From Arion vulgaris (lineage: Eukaryota; Mollusca; Gastropoda; Stylommatophora; Arionidae): 64,000 nucleotides of DNA. The notes below the pieces were generated by a model that ran no database searches, was not told where the DNA came from, and saw only the letters and a program-made list of their open reading frames with translations. Location of the stretch: the NCBI GenBank assembly GCA_020796225.1, contig CM036771.1, forward strand, positions 25,189,176 through 25,253,175. Direction: 5' to 3'. This document shows, in pieces, positions 20,885 to 31,276 of the stretch (positions are counted from its first letter, which is position 1; each line of letters opens with the position of its first letter). The translations under genes and the position numbers were made by a program.

Positions 20885-21085
20885 TAATACCGCTTTTTAT
20901 TGCGGTGTAGCACAGGGGGACATGCTCCTGGTGAATTTAATAGCCGCATGGCTAGAGCAGTAACCTCGAAACTGTTCAAGCTTGGATTTTTTATTCCCAT
21001 GACAGAGAAAAACTCATTGACCTTACTGGGGATCGAACCTGGGTCTCCCGGAAGCTTTAATCTTTTCGGCCACACGTTCTTCTCT
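20885..21085 (-). mobile_element. S-C SINE copy
   Basis: The minus strand carries a B-box-like ggttcgatcccc. The plus strand shows gcggtgtagcacagggggac, gaatttaatagccgcatggc and gtaacctcgaaactgttcaa. The segment gtgtagcacagggggacatgctcctggtg is the single-copy equivalent of the 30-bp unit at 52925-53255. Confidence 0.75.
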
Positions 21086-21111
21086 ATTGTGTACAACATC
21101 AGTAATTGTGA

Positions 21112-21205
21112 AACATCAATGATGTTTATCATATGCAATACATCATATACAAACCATCATATGCAATACATCATATGCAATACATCATATGCAATACATC
21201 ATATC
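21112..21205. repeat. 15-bp tandem repeat at a LINE tail
   Basis: Unit atcatatgcaataca, about six copies with one variant (atacaaacc). It abuts the 3' end of the R7 fragment, so it may be an expanded R7 tail. Confidence 0.85.
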
Positions 21206-21206
21206 A

Positions 21207-21345
21207 TCATCTTCACCTTTCAACTCCCAACGGAGTACAGATTTTTAAAAAAAACTTGTTCCAGCCCTTCCTCTCTCTTGCCATCCCTTCCAATTCTTTC
21301 CATGTTTTACCTATCCTTTTAATATCAGCCTCCAAATCCATCATA
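21207..21345 (-). pseudogene. R7 LINE 3'-end fragment
   Basis: The plus strand tttcaactcccaacggag, catcccttccaattctttcc and tatcctttt.atatcagcct align with the 3' end of R7 at 46275-46400 and 53290-53410. Only the last ~140 bp remain. Confidence 0.75.
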
Positions 21346-21478
21346 TGCAAACTACTCTTAATCCAAACATTGCATCACGAACAACAAGCAGTTGTCAGGG
21401 TAACAGATGAAACATCAGAATGGTTCAAAGAAAAATAAGTCAAATGTAGAAACTTTTCCTCATACTTACTTCACATTT

Positions 21479-21646
21479 CTACAGAGAAGATTTTCTACAG
21501 AGAAGATTTTCTACAGAGAAGATTTTCTACAGAGAAGATTTTCTACAGAGAAGATTTTCTACAGAGAAGATTTTCACAGAAGATTTTCACAGAGAAGATT
21601 TTCTACAGAGAAGATTTTCTACAGAGAAGATAGTGACAAAACACAG
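21479..21646. repeat. 16-bp minisatellite, about 10 copies
   Basis: Unit acagagaagattttct, highly uniform, with two shortened units near 21575-21595. The 82-codon frame over it cycles through frames and is not credible as protein. Confidence 0.95.
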
Positions 21647-21986
21647 AAGACATAAGCATCACAAACAATTTCATCCGCTAACAATTAGAAAAAATATACA
21701 TGCACAGATGACACAGTTCCTGAATCAAACAACGTCAAAGAATTCGAAAAGCTAATCTATTCATTAAAAGACACAAAGACAGGGAAAATTGCAACAATTC
21801 TTCTGAATGCAAGGAACATTAAGATTATGTTAACGGACAAAAAGAAAATGCTAATTTGTAATTTTAATTCAAATTGGAAAACATTGGGTCGGTAATTAAC
21901 AAAAGCGAAGTCTAAAAATAAACACCAATCAGATGTAGAGTGAATATTAAAATTCCAAATTCAAATAGTAAGACAAACATATCGAC
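21647..21986. other. Unassigned A-rich stretch
   Basis: A plus conceptual peptide VPESNNVKEFEKLIYSLKDT hints at an RT-linker-like remnant but shows no diagnostic motif. Confidence 0.3.
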
Positions 21987-22378
21987 CGCAGAAACTGCAC
22001 GCCATCTGCGAGAATATTGCCCAAAGCAAGTACCCCGTAGCTTCTGCAGAAACTGCACGCCATCTGCGAGAATATTGCCCAAAGCAAGTACCCCGTAGCT
22101 TCTGCAGAAACTGCACGCCATCTGCGAGAATATTGCCCAAAGCAACGTAGCTTCTGCAAACTGCACGCCATCTGCGAGAATATTGCCCAAAGCAATCGAG
22201 CTTGCAGAAACTGCACGCCATCTGCGAGAATATTGCCCAAAGCAAGTACCCGTAGCTTCTGCAGAAATCCTAGGGTCTCGGGAAAAAATCCACCTGGGAC
22301 AGAGAGTCACGGTCCGGATTCGAACCCCACGACATTCGGAACACGAGACTGGGGGCTTATCCACTTCTACTTCTTAAA
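21987..22378 (-). mobile_element. S-F tRNA-derived SINE containing a 58-bp tandem expansion
   Basis: The minus strand gives a tRNA-like head: gataagcccccagtctcg at the A-box side and gtggggttcgaatccgga as B box (22310-22330), matching the S-F head at 41862-41922 (gtggggtcgaatccggacc). Continuing, gagaccctaggatttctgca corresponds to the S-F body at 41945-41975. The next segment, present once in S-F at 41847-42080, is here repeated in tandem. Confidence 0.72.
21988..22265. repeat. 58-bp minisatellite, about 5 copies, inside S-F
   Basis: The unit runs gcagaaactgcacgccatct, gcgagaatattgcccaaagc, aagtaccccgtagcttct. Third and fourth units have small deletions. The last 40 bp of the unit align with the inverted S-F body (cgagaggatcgcacatagca, tgaactcagtagctccagca), so the array arose from S-F sequence. 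Confidence 0.9.
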
Positions 22379-22974
22379 TGATGAAGTACATCTTGGGTCC
22401 GTCGATCACATATCGTAGTACTTATGTTACAAATAATATTGAAGGGTTAGGGAATCTGTGAATGTGTGTTTTTTTTACCCAGCCCGGACAGGAGCTAGAA
22501 ATGGAACGCCTTAAAACTACGGTAGGAAGAAGAGTAGGTGACGAACGATGTCTGCTGCTATATGTTCTATCAATCAGGATAGGGTTCGCTCTCTTCATTC
22601 CCCGCCACCAGATGTCTACTCTTTGTGCCGAGTTATATTCAATACATATGTCAGGATATTCACTACAAGAGAATCGTCCTTCGTCGATATGCTGTAACGA
22701 TATATGTCAGTCGTCAGAAAACTGCACATATGAATTACTATCCTCAGATCTAGGTATTCTGACTTATTTCAACCAACATAGTGTATAGTAGATATATATA
22801 TGCTATCAACAATACATATTTCAACAACATATTATAGTAGATATATATGCTATCCAACAATACATATTTGTATAATAGATATGTTCAATGAAAGATTGTG
22901 TAATCAAAGACACTCCTCAGTAAAGCTATATTTTGTAAACAGCCAGTTGGATTTCTTCTTAAAAGAGATCGTAT
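22379..22974. other. Unassigned stretch with an unrecognised 108-codon frame
   Basis: The plus frame 22462-22788 has no motif I know and is followed by AT-rich short duplications (tagtagatatatatatgcta and atacatattt repeated at 22785-22870). I do not regard it as a gene. Confidence 0.3.
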
Positions 22975-23100
22975 TATAAAGCTAGGCAATCAGAAATAAG
23001 GGTGCGCTGTTCGAATCCTGTCTTTGGTCATTTATTTATTTCTGAAAGCCCATATTACTTGTACACTGTCTATTTATTGATCATATTCGTTGCTACCCCG
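22975..23100 (+). repeat. S-I tRNA-related SINE fragment
   Basis: gcgctgttcgaatcctgtc is a B box; then atttatttctgaaagcccat, attacttgtacactgtctat, ttattgatcatattcgttgc. The same order appears in the right arm of the palindrome at 37699-37852 and, inverted, at 48930-48985. Confidence 0.6.
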
Positions 23101-23144
23101 GGAAGGGGAAAGGGGGTTATTTAAAAAAACACCTTATTTTCATC

Positions 23145-23780
23145 TCATTATCAAATAGCTTGTCCTGAGCAGAACTTTGTCACCTTAACAGTCATTCGGA
23201 ATGTCTCTCAGTCACATGCCAGATATCCTGCTTCCTTCTGTCGCGGTCATGCTCACACTATGAGCATCCTTAATCCATCTTCTCCGTTGTCTTCCTCTTC
23301 TCTTGTTTGCCGAGATACCTCCTTTCATGATGATCTTCTCCAGCTCTTTGTGTCTTTTTATATGTCCAAAATACTTTAATTTTCTCATTCTTATTTGTAG
23401 AATCAACTAATTTTCTTTGATTTTGAGTTCTTTGTGGATAGATCAATGTGTTCTCTTCTCTGTCCATGATATACGGAGGACACTTCTTTAACATTATATT
23501 GAGAAGCACATCTATGTTTTTCCCCTACCTTGTAAATGGCCATGCTTCACGCCCATATGTTGTCACTGGGAATGTGCATATTAGTATTCTGATCTTTGTT
23601 TTCCTATCAGTTCCATTCTATACTATTTTTAGTTGTTCAGTTTTTGTGTAAAGCCATGTTTGTTTTTCTTTTAATTTCCGTCATCCCATCTGCATCTGTT
23701 GTTACCAGTGAACTGAGATATTCAAAACTGTTCACATTTTATATTTTCTCTCCTTTGATAAAAAAATATTTATCATGTTT
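23145..23780 (-). pseudogene. R5-like LINE RT tail, longer copy
   Basis: Minus peptides in order: FEYLSSLVTTDADGMTEIKR (YLGS-type motif), then VSSVYHGQRREHI, IRMRKLKYFGHIKRHKELEK (the YFGHIKRH motif), KRRGRQRRRWIKDAHSVSMT and REIPNDC-like end. Multiple shifts. The downstream neighbour on the plus map is an R2 tail in the same orientation. Confidence 0.82.
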
Positions 23781-23795
23781 GTTTATCTTCTTCTT

Positions 23796-24168
23796 TTGTC
23801 GTCACACTGCTAGCGGACTGTTGACCAGTGTCGTGGTTTTCTGTTTTTGTCTTGCGCTGTTCTGGTGGCTTGGGTGATTGTTATTTTGCTCTTTGACAGG
23901 ATTCTGCTATATCATCTAACCATCTTTTTGTGGTCTTTCTCTCGCCTTCTTCCCTGATGTTCTGTTGTAGAAGACTCTGTATACTGTGGAGTAGGGATAC
24001 ATTCTTATTAAGTGCCCAAACCACTTCATTCTTTGTTTCTCAATATTTTCAAGCAAGTTTTGTGCCAACTTTCTTTCTTATGCTGATGTTGGTGGCTCTG
24101 TATTTTCTGGCGTTGTTGGTAACTTTTCGCAGGCACCGCATTTCACATGTAATCTGTTGTCATTAAAC
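23796..24168 (-). pseudogene. R2 LINE RT tail, 3' fragment
   Basis: Parallels 7575-7960 closely: plus-strand gtcgtcacactg, gttttctgttttt, tctcgccttcttccctgatg, ttctgttgtagaagactctg, catttcacatgtaatct. The terminus is slightly altered (ctagcggactgttgaccag). Confidence 0.78.
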
Positions 24169-24639
24169 ATTATTCTCATCTAAACACAAAACACTACTTT
24201 ATAGTACCACATTTACTGACAATACTGTAGCATGGTGCTAGATATATTATTCATGCGAGATATGTTCAGTACCTATCAAGCCACAATTATGAAAACACTT
24301 TGATCTGATAACTGAAAATGCATGTCGAAGCTTATCATGTAATTCTGCATTGTTTATTGACATTGTCGTAGTGAAGCGTAATGATTTGTATTTGTTTTCT
24401 ACATAATCCATCTCTTAATGTAACTTAAAAAGCTGCAGTTAGATCGGTTAAATCGTATTAATTTTGTTGGAATGTTTGTGCATGCGTTCATCTTATTTAT
24501 TTATGAGTAAGATAAGAGATTTTATACGTGTGTAAAATCATTGTTTATTCTGGCAGAACTTGGGCTGAAGCAAGATTATTAAATTGACTGTTGTTTCGTG
24601 AACAATTATAATAGCCTGTGATTTTTATTCGACAGAGTG
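24169..24639. other. AT-rich stretch, nothing recognised
   Basis: No frame, period or family match. Confidence 0.5.
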
Positions 24640-24745
24640 GTTACTGGGGCCCACATTGGGGTGTAAAGAATAGAAACACTATTACGAAGACATTCAATGA
24701 CATGTCGTAAGAGGTGATAATGAGGTTGGACGTGGTGCTAGCTAC
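24640..24745 (+). repeat. S-A fragment, diverged
   Basis: gtaaagaatagaaacactat and catgtcgtaagaggtgataa correspond to S-A positions, with loss of the rest. Confidence 0.5.
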
Positions 24746-24769
24746 CCCACACAGTAAAAAAAACACTAG

Positions 24770-24970
24770 ATATCTACATAGACCGTAACCAGAGAAATGT
24801 ATAGCTCGCCACCCTAGGAAGAAGTAGGGCCCTGCAAGGAGAAACGGAATGCAAGAAAAATGGGGAAAGAGTGGTGAGATCTGGAAAAGATATCCTTTGA
24901 TAGGCAGGATAGGTTGGAAGGCTCTGGTTGCGTACCTATGACTTCCTGGGGCGAAGGCTGAAGAAGAAGA
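24770..24970 (+). pseudogene. LINE RT 3'-end fragment with GAA tail (unclassified)
   Basis: A conceptual reading near the end gives WKALVAYL, the usual last conserved block of RTE-type tails, followed by AKAEEED from the (GAA)n tail at 24959-24970. Confidence 0.45.
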
Positions 24971-24984
24971 TACTTTTATTATCT

Positions 24985-25245
24985 TTATAGCTCACTGATG
25001 TGGTGTCAATAGAGCTGATATTTGTGAGAACTTGCATAGCTCACTGATGTGGTGTCAGTAGAGCTGATATTTGTGAGAACTTGCAAGCTCACTGATGGGT
25101 GTTGAGCTGTATTTAACTCAGAGCCACTGATGGTGTCGAGAGCTGATTTGGGAGAACCAGGTCCATTGTCAGTACTGATATTGTGGACTTATAGCTCACT
25201 GATGTGGTGTCAGTAGAGCTGATATTTGTGAGAACTTGCAGAGGG
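24985..25245. repeat. 49-bp minisatellite, about 5 copies, central ones decayed
   Basis: Unit tagctcactgatgtggtgtc, a.tagagctgatatttgtga, gaacttgca. Outer units are near identical; 25085-25190 carries many deletions. Confidence 0.85.
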
Positions 25246-25248
25246 TTA

Positions 25249-25440
25249 GTGTTTAAGACGTGAAGTTCACAAACGTCATTGCACGTTTGTTACATACATA
25301 GAGATATTTTGTGTTTAAGACGTGAAGTTCACAAACGTCATTGCACGTTTGTTACATACATGACATATATTTTTGTGTTTAAGACGTGAAGTTCACAAAC
25401 GTCATTGCACGTTTGTTACATACATGAGAGATATTTTAGA
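25249..25440. repeat. 62-64-bp tandem repeat, 3 copies
   Basis: Unit gtgtttaagacgtgaagttc, acaaacgtcattgcacgttt, gttacatacat.... The unit contains an internal inverted pair (aacgtgaag-like and aacgtcattgcacgttt) able to form a short hairpin. Confidence 0.92.
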
Positions 25441-25504
25441 TAAAATCATTGTGCTAAACCACACGAAACTAAAATTTAAAATAATCAAAGTAAAACCTGA
25501 TGAC

Positions 25505-25645
25505 GTGCCCGTGTGATGCCGGACCCTCAAGGGAAACAAAGAATAGTACCACTGCGACCTACAAGTCATGTCGTTAGAGGCAAACGATGTGGGACCTAGT
25601 AAATAAAACACATCGTAGAAATCGGATGTGCTGGCTTACGGAAAT
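25505..25645 (+). repeat. S-A repeat, partial
   Basis: gggaaacaaagaatagtacc, actgcgacctacaagtcatg, atcgtagaaatcggatgtgc. The central and tail parts are missing. Confidence 0.75.
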
Positions 25646-25899
25646 AACGGAATGAAAGGATTAATATTTAATATAAATTAGTTGAAACTGGCAGGGACAG
25701 AGTGAATAACACCAGTCTTATGTCACTGTGAACTTTGACCACATTATCCCAGATGTTGGGAAGACAAAGTATAGACAAAAAAATAGGTCAGCTTAAAAAC
25801 CGGGTAGTGAAGAAGTGAACTGACCGATACGCTGGACATTGTATCATGATTAAACCAAGTTGGTGAAGTTTGATGAAGCGAATTCGGAGACTTTGTTAA

Positions 25900-26719
25900 T
25901 TGATGCTTAGTAATAAAAAGCATCGATTGGGTAGAAAATAGTCAACTAGAAAATTTGGATTTTGCAGATGATATTGCCTTGTTAAGTAGAAACAACTAAG
26001 ATATGCAAAGAAAAACAGACAACTTGTCATCTATAGCATCAAAAGTTGGACTGCAGATAAGCTATGAAAAACTAATATAATGAAGACACCTATGGCAAGT
26101 AATACAGATATCACACAGGAATCTAAAATGATAAAAAATAACAGAGCAGTTCACCTATTTAGGTAGCAATTTTGATTGCACATGAAATGTTAAAAAGAAA
26201 TTATGATACGAATTGGCAAAGCAACATCAGCTTTTAAAAGTCTAAATAAAATATGGAACTGCAAGTTATATAGTATTAAAACTAAATTACGAATTTTCAA
26301 TTCAAATGTTGTATCAATCCTAACATATGCTAGCGAGAGTTGGAAAATGACTAAAGATATAGAAAGCAAGTTGAATGCATTTGAAAAAGATGTCTGCGAA
26401 AAATAATGAATATAAAAGGAACGAATTCAGGAGAAGTGATGAAATCAGAGACATGTCTGTTCAACCACTAGTGACAACTGTTATAAGAAAGAGAAGATGG
26501 AGATATGTTGGACACACCTTGAAGAGAAATGATCAAAGAATATCAAAGCAGGCATTGAAGTGGGATGCAAAGGGTTCAAGAAAGAGAGGTCGACCTAAGG
26601 AGACCCTGAAACGAACTTTGCTGAGAGAGGCAGGAAATATCGGTCTCAGTTCCATGGAACGAGTTGCCCAGGATAGAGCGGTATGGAGAAATTACTTGCA
26701 GGCCCTATGTAACGTATAA
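25900..26719 (+). pseudogene. R8 LINE RT: palm motif through C-terminus
   Basis: The only RTE-like copy here that retains the catalytic palm: LENLDFADDIALLSRNN at about 25945-25995 (FADD, equivalent to the Y.DD metal-binding motif). It continues KTDNLSSIASKVGLQIS, then MIRIGKATSAFKSLNKIWN, SILTYASESWKMTKDIESKL, a frameshift near 26400, VIRKRRWRYVGHTLKRND, SRKRGRPKETLKRTLLREAG and a final WRNYLQALCNV with stop at 26717-26719. At least two stops and one shift; inactive. Confidence 0.86.
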
Positions 26720-26884
26720 CGGTACGAGAGGAATTATTATTAATAAAAATATATCTTGGACATTAGAAAAAAGTGAACTATCCATGCACAACTATCACAC
26801 ACTCAACAAACAAGCATAGAGCATCATCATCAATCTAATGACAAGATATACAAAATGTCCTTACTGCCTAAGCAATATCACTTT

Positions 26885-27085
26885 TACAGCGGTGTAGTAC
26901 AGGAGGGATATGCGCATGCAGTTGAGCTTGAGTAGCTGCATGGCTAATGCAGATACCACGAAACTATTCAGGTAATGATTATTTATTTATGCCCCCATAG
27001 AAAAAAATCAATGATCTTCCGGGATCAAGTCAGGTCTCCTAAAGGGAGCCCGCGATCAAATCCATTCGACAAAATGCTTTACGGA
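26885..27085 (-). mobile_element. S-C SINE copy
   Basis: The plus strand shows cagcggtgtagtacaggagg, gcatggctaatgcagatacc, gaaactattcaggt and atcaaatccattcgac. The pol III box region is degraded (gggagcccgcgatcaaatcc). Confidence 0.65.
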
Positions 27086-27430
27086 CAAGTTATAACGGGC
27101 CGAATAAACACTTGCACAGTCTACCATTTTCTCCATCCTATCTTCGTTCATATAACAAATCGAAACAAACCACATAACATGTCCTGCAAGACTGCGTCCT
27201 GTATGTCCTGCCTAGAAAAGCGTTCCAGTCATACAACACAACACTACTTTCAAAAATACACGATACCAAAGATGAGCTAAAGACAACAGTTGACTTCATC
27301 ATAAGAACACATCTGACGGTATACTCATCCACATAGCAATGAAACAGACGCAGAAAATTCTTAGTTTTTTTTTTAACAGTACTTTCTAGATTCAAGACGC
27401 TATATATCCACACACACACAAACATAAGTA
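27086..27430. other. Unassigned stretch
   Basis: A 135-codon minus frame (27138-27545) runs from here into S-A2; it has no motif and its end lies in repeat sequence. Confidence 0.35.
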
Positions 27431-27519
27431 CTTCTTCCTTTTGCGTTCCTTCTTTACGACCAATTTTAATCACTCTTTGTGATATGTTTGATCTTTGCCA
27501 AGAACGTATACGTTGCACA

Positions 27520-27723
27520 TTGGTTTGGCTTGTTCCTAAACGCATAGACTTCTACACGTTTAGGACATTGGTTTGGCTGGTTCCTAAACGCATATACTTC
27601 TACACGTTTAGGACATTGGTTTGGCTGGTCCCTAAACGCATAGACTTCTACACGTTTAGGACATTGGTTTGGCTGGTTCCTAAACGCATTGACTTCTACA
27701 CGCTTAGCACATTGGTTTGGCTG
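27520..27723. repeat. 48-bp minisatellite, first block
   Basis: Unit ggttcctaaacgcatagact, tctacacgtttaggacattg, gtttggct. Nearly uniform here. 48 bp is 16 codons, so frames read LVWLVPKRIDFYTFRT repeatedly in every copy. Confidence 0.95.
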
Positions 27724-28189
27724 TGTTGAAGGGGCCCTTTGTTAGTGATATTCGGGTGAAGGGTTTTATTCCATCTTCTTTACCCCCTTCAAGATATTTT
27801 TTATGATGGTACTTTTGATTGATGACAGTATTCAGACTGAGGTGTTACATGATGATTACACAACTCAGTGGACACAGCAACGACACTGAACTCCATTTGA
27901 TATTGTCATATACATGTTTATTTATGCTTTGACAGAGACTTCTCAAATACGTCTGTCCATGTCAAGTGTAGATCTAGGAATCTTGTTTACTAACGTTTCT
28001 AACTAACTGTTACTACACAACTACGTAGTTTTCATTACGTCAAAATGTCTTGTTGTTATGTGTTGCGCCTCTGCTTAGAGAGTGCAACACATAGTCTCAA
28101 CTATTAAATATCTAATTACATATTACACTAACTATCTGGCTAGCTGTCATTCTCCCTGCCCCCTTGAAGGGCTATGATAGACTATGACA
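27724..28189. mobile_element. Solo-LTR-like insertion, 466 bp, 4-bp target duplication
   Basis: The block interrupts the 48-bp array between gctg at 27720-27723 and gctg at 28190-28193. It begins TGTTGAAGG and ends CTATGACA, the TGT..ACA ends of LTR retrotransposons, and has no coding frame. An array unit resumes directly after it. A DNA transposon is less likely because I see no terminal inversion beyond a few bases. Confidence 0.6.
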
Positions 28190-29653
28190 GCTGGTTCCTA
28201 AACGCATGTACTTCTACAGTTTAGGACATTGGTTTACTGGTTCCTAAACGCATATACTTCTACACGTTTAGGACATTGGTTTGGCTGGTTCCTAAACGCA
28301 TATACTTCTACACGTTTAGAACATTGGTTTGGCTGGTTCCTAAACGCATAGACTTCTACACGTTTAGCACATCGGTTTGGCTGGTTCCTAAACGCATAGA
28401 CTTCTACACGTTTAGGACATTGGTTTGGCTGGTTTCTAAACGCATAGACTTCTACACGTTTAGAACATTGGTTTGGCTGGTTCCTAAACGCATAGACTTC
28501 TACGTTTAGCACATTGGTTTAGTTGGTTCTCTAAACGCATAGACTTCTACACGTTTAGCACATCGGTTTGGCTGGTTCCTAAACGCATAGACTTCTACAC
28601 GTTTAGGACATTGGTTTGGCTGGTTTCTAAACGCATAGACTTCTACACGTTTAGAACATTGGTTTGGCTGGTTCTAAACGCATGACTTCTACACGTTTAG
28701 CACATTGGTTTGGCTGGTTCCAAAGCATAGACTTCTGACAACGTTTAGCAACAGATTGGCTGTTCCTAAAGCATAGACTTCTACACGTTTGGGACATTGG
28801 TTCAGGCTTGTACTAAACGTATAGAATTTCTTACATTTTGAACATTGGTTTGGCTGGTTCCCTAAACGCATATACTTCATCACGTTTAAGACATTGTTTG
28901 TCTGGTTCCTAAACGAAATATACTTCAGCGTTTAGAACATTGGTTTGAGCTGGTTCCAAAACGCAATAGACTTCTAATGTTTAGGACATTGTGTTTGGAT
29001 GGTCTCCAAAAACGCATAAACCTTCACACGCTTAGCACATTGGTTATGGCGGTTCCTAAACGCACAGCTTCTACCGTTTAGCCATTGAGTTTGGTGGTTC
29101 ATCAAACAATACCATACAGTCCTGAGGACATTGTTTGCTGGTTTCTAAACCACATACTTCTACACGATTTAGAAACATTGGTTTTAGCTTGGTTCCTAAA
29201 GCAATGAGACTTCAACGTTTAGGACAGCTTGGTTTAGCGTGATTCCAAACCATAGACTTCTACTTTTTAGCATTGGTTTTTACTGGCCTTCTAAACCATA
29301 TACTTCAACGTTTAGAACATTGGTTTTGCTGGTTCCTAAACGCATAGACTTCTAACGTTTAGACATTGGTTAGCTGGTTTCTAAACGCATAGACTTCTAC
29401 ACGTTTAGGCACATTGGTTTGGCGGGTTTCCCTAAACGCATAGACTTCTACACGCTTAGCACTTTGGTTTGGCTGGTTCCTAAACGCATATACTTCTACA
29501 CGCTTAGACATTGGTTTGCTGGTTCCTAAACGCATATACTTCTACACGCTTATCACATTGGTTTGGCTGGTTCCTAAACGCATATACTTCTACACGCTTA
29601 GCACATTGGTTTGGCTGGTTCCTAAACGCATAGACTTCTACACGTTTAGAACA
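28190..29653. repeat. 48-bp minisatellite, second block, about 30 units
   Basis: Same unit as 27520-27723. Units at 28230-28660 and 29400-29650 are clean; 28690-29330 carry single-base insertions and deletions in almost every unit. Variant sites: tagac/tatac, tttagg/tttagc/tttaga, ggttcc/ggtttc. Confidence 0.94.
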
Positions 29654-29679
29654 TGTGCATCCGATTTCATCCAAATAAG

Positions 29680-29935
29680 TACTTCTCTTCTATCTTCGAA
29701 CGCTTCATACGACCACTTGTTAACTACTATTTGTGGTTTGTGTGTGATCTGAGCCTAAAAACGATTGTACGTTGTGCCAGTTGTGCGCCCCCAAGTACAT
29801 CCGATATCTGCGACGTTTTTATTTACTAGGGTAGCTTCCTAGGCTCTCTACTTTAGTCATCTCTTACGACATGCCTTATATATCACAGTATTACTATTCT
29901 TTACTTCCCCCGTGGGCCTAATTAACACTCGGGCG
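29680..29935 (-). repeat. S-A repeat abutting S-A2
   Basis: The plus strand starts with a decayed inverted GAA tail (acttctcttctatcttc), then cttcatacgaccacttgtta, gtacgttgtgccagttgtgc, tactagggtagcttcctagg and cttacgacatgccttatata. It replaces the missing part of the S-A2 copy to its left. Confidence 0.8.
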
Positions 29936-30223
29936 ACAGATGTACTAAATGAATCGGTAAAGCTTTCATTACATTCATTAGCTTTTCTTCCCAGCTATAA
30001 TACCAATTACTTCCCTTGACTAAGATGAAACAAATATGACAACTGTTAGGTGATCTTTTCAATTATTATCGCCCTTTATTTACACAATAAATGTTGAGAT
30101 ATGATGTTTCAACTTTGAACTTGGAACAATTGATATAGTCTGAAACTACATATTCATAGTTCCATTTTTAAATCTCATGATTTTGTTCATTTTGTTGCCT
30201 TAAAAGTTAATTGCATATCATTT
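29936..30223. other. Unassigned stretch
   Basis: AT-rich, no recognisable structure. Confidence 0.4.
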
Positions 30224-30452
30224 ATAGGACTTTGCGAATCAACCCCAGCTTTTTAACGCTGTTTGTGATTTTTCTGGACATTATTACGTTCAGTAGTTTG
30301 TCATTGCTTTCTGAACGGGTGGTACCATCGCCCTTTTGAAAAAATCCACACGAAACAATTTGCAACCAAACTGTCCGCAGTGTGATTCGAACTCAGAACG
30401 TCCGGGTTAATAGACCGAGTCACTATCCCCTAAGCCACAGACGCCACCTTTG
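30224..30452 (-). mobile_element. S-D tRNA-derived SINE
   Basis: Minus strand: gtctgtggcttaggggatag (A box) and ctgagttcgaatcacac (B box), i.e. 30376-30440 on the plus map. The body (gcgaatcaaccccagctttt, aacgggtggtaccatcgccc) is shared with the copy at 48123-48286. Confidence 0.72.
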
Positions 30453-30571
30453 CTGCCTTAGATTATCTTAATGTGGTTCAATTTCTATCTACATATCTGT
30501 CTTCTTTATTTCTTTAACTCTCTTAATGATCTTTATCTTTCTAACTTAAACTCCCTTGATACGATTCTTCA

Positions 30572-30770
30572 TGTTTCCCCTATCATCATCATCAGGTGCA
30601 GTGCCGACTGGCGTCTCTATCTTTGGTGTTTGCTATCAACTCAGATGTCGACGCTCTATAGTGCCATCAAGTCAGGCCATCCAAATTTCTTCTCTGTCTT
30701 CTCTGTCTCGTGTACCCCCGATTTACCAATTGTCACAATGTGTTCTAATGTTTCCCCTACAAGTTAAATA
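30572..30770 (-). pseudogene. LINE RT 3'-end fragment with (GAT)n tail
   Basis: Minus reading ends ...AST/SELIANTKDRDASRHC then a GATGATGATG tail at 30583-30595, preceded by a GGTRDREDREEIWMA segment. The order matches RTE-type tails (EGTR.RGR / ELI..T.DRD.WR). Short and broken. Confidence 0.5.
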
Positions 30771-30879
30771 TTCTCATCGTTCTATCATAAACATTCTGAC
30801 AATTATTTATTTTTCAATCATAAACTTACTTATTATGTTTCAATTGCATACCTTCAAATATTCTATTATTGACACTTCA

Positions 30880-31197
30880 TACATTAAACTCTATTAATAT
30901 TCGACATTTGCTATATCTAAACTCTATTATTCTACATGTACTATCCTAAACTATATTAATATTCTTTATTTGATATCCTAAACTCTATTAATGTTTTCAA
31001 TTTGATATCCAAAACTACATTAGATTCTACATTTGCTATTGTAAATTCTGTTAATAGTCTACTTGTTACTATTGTAAACTCTATTAATATTTTACATTTG
31101 CTATATAAGTTTAATAATATTCTACATTTGCTATATAAGTTTAATAATATTCTACATTTGCTATATAAGTTTAATAATATTCTACATTTGCTATCCT
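30880..31197. repeat. Degenerate AT-rich minisatellite, left part
   Basis: Unit about 32 bp: aaactctattaatattctac, atttgctatcct. The last three units use the variant ataagtttaat and are nearly identical. The array continues at 35896 after LINE J. Confidence 0.85.
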
Positions 31198-31276
31198 TCT
31201 TCTTCTTCTTCAGCGATCTCTGGTCATGCGCTTAATTTACTGTGGACCACAAACTGGGCAGACAGCTTCAGGTCTG

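Larger units (their letters stand above)
27431..29676 (-). repeat. S-A2 repeat blown up by a 48-bp internal expansion
   Basis: The left flank (cttcttcc, cgttccttctttacgaccaa, ttgatatgtttgatctttg-type, aagaacgtatacgttgcaca) and the right flank (catgtgcatccgatttcat) match the two halves of the unexpanded S-A2 copy at 38965-39240. Between them the single unit has become two array blocks of about 4 and 30 units, separated by the insertion at 27724-28189. Confidence 0.85.

Noticed and set aside
22462..22788. 108-codon plus frame
   Set aside because: No recognisable domain, no conserved neighbour, no codon pattern I can judge; left as unassigned.
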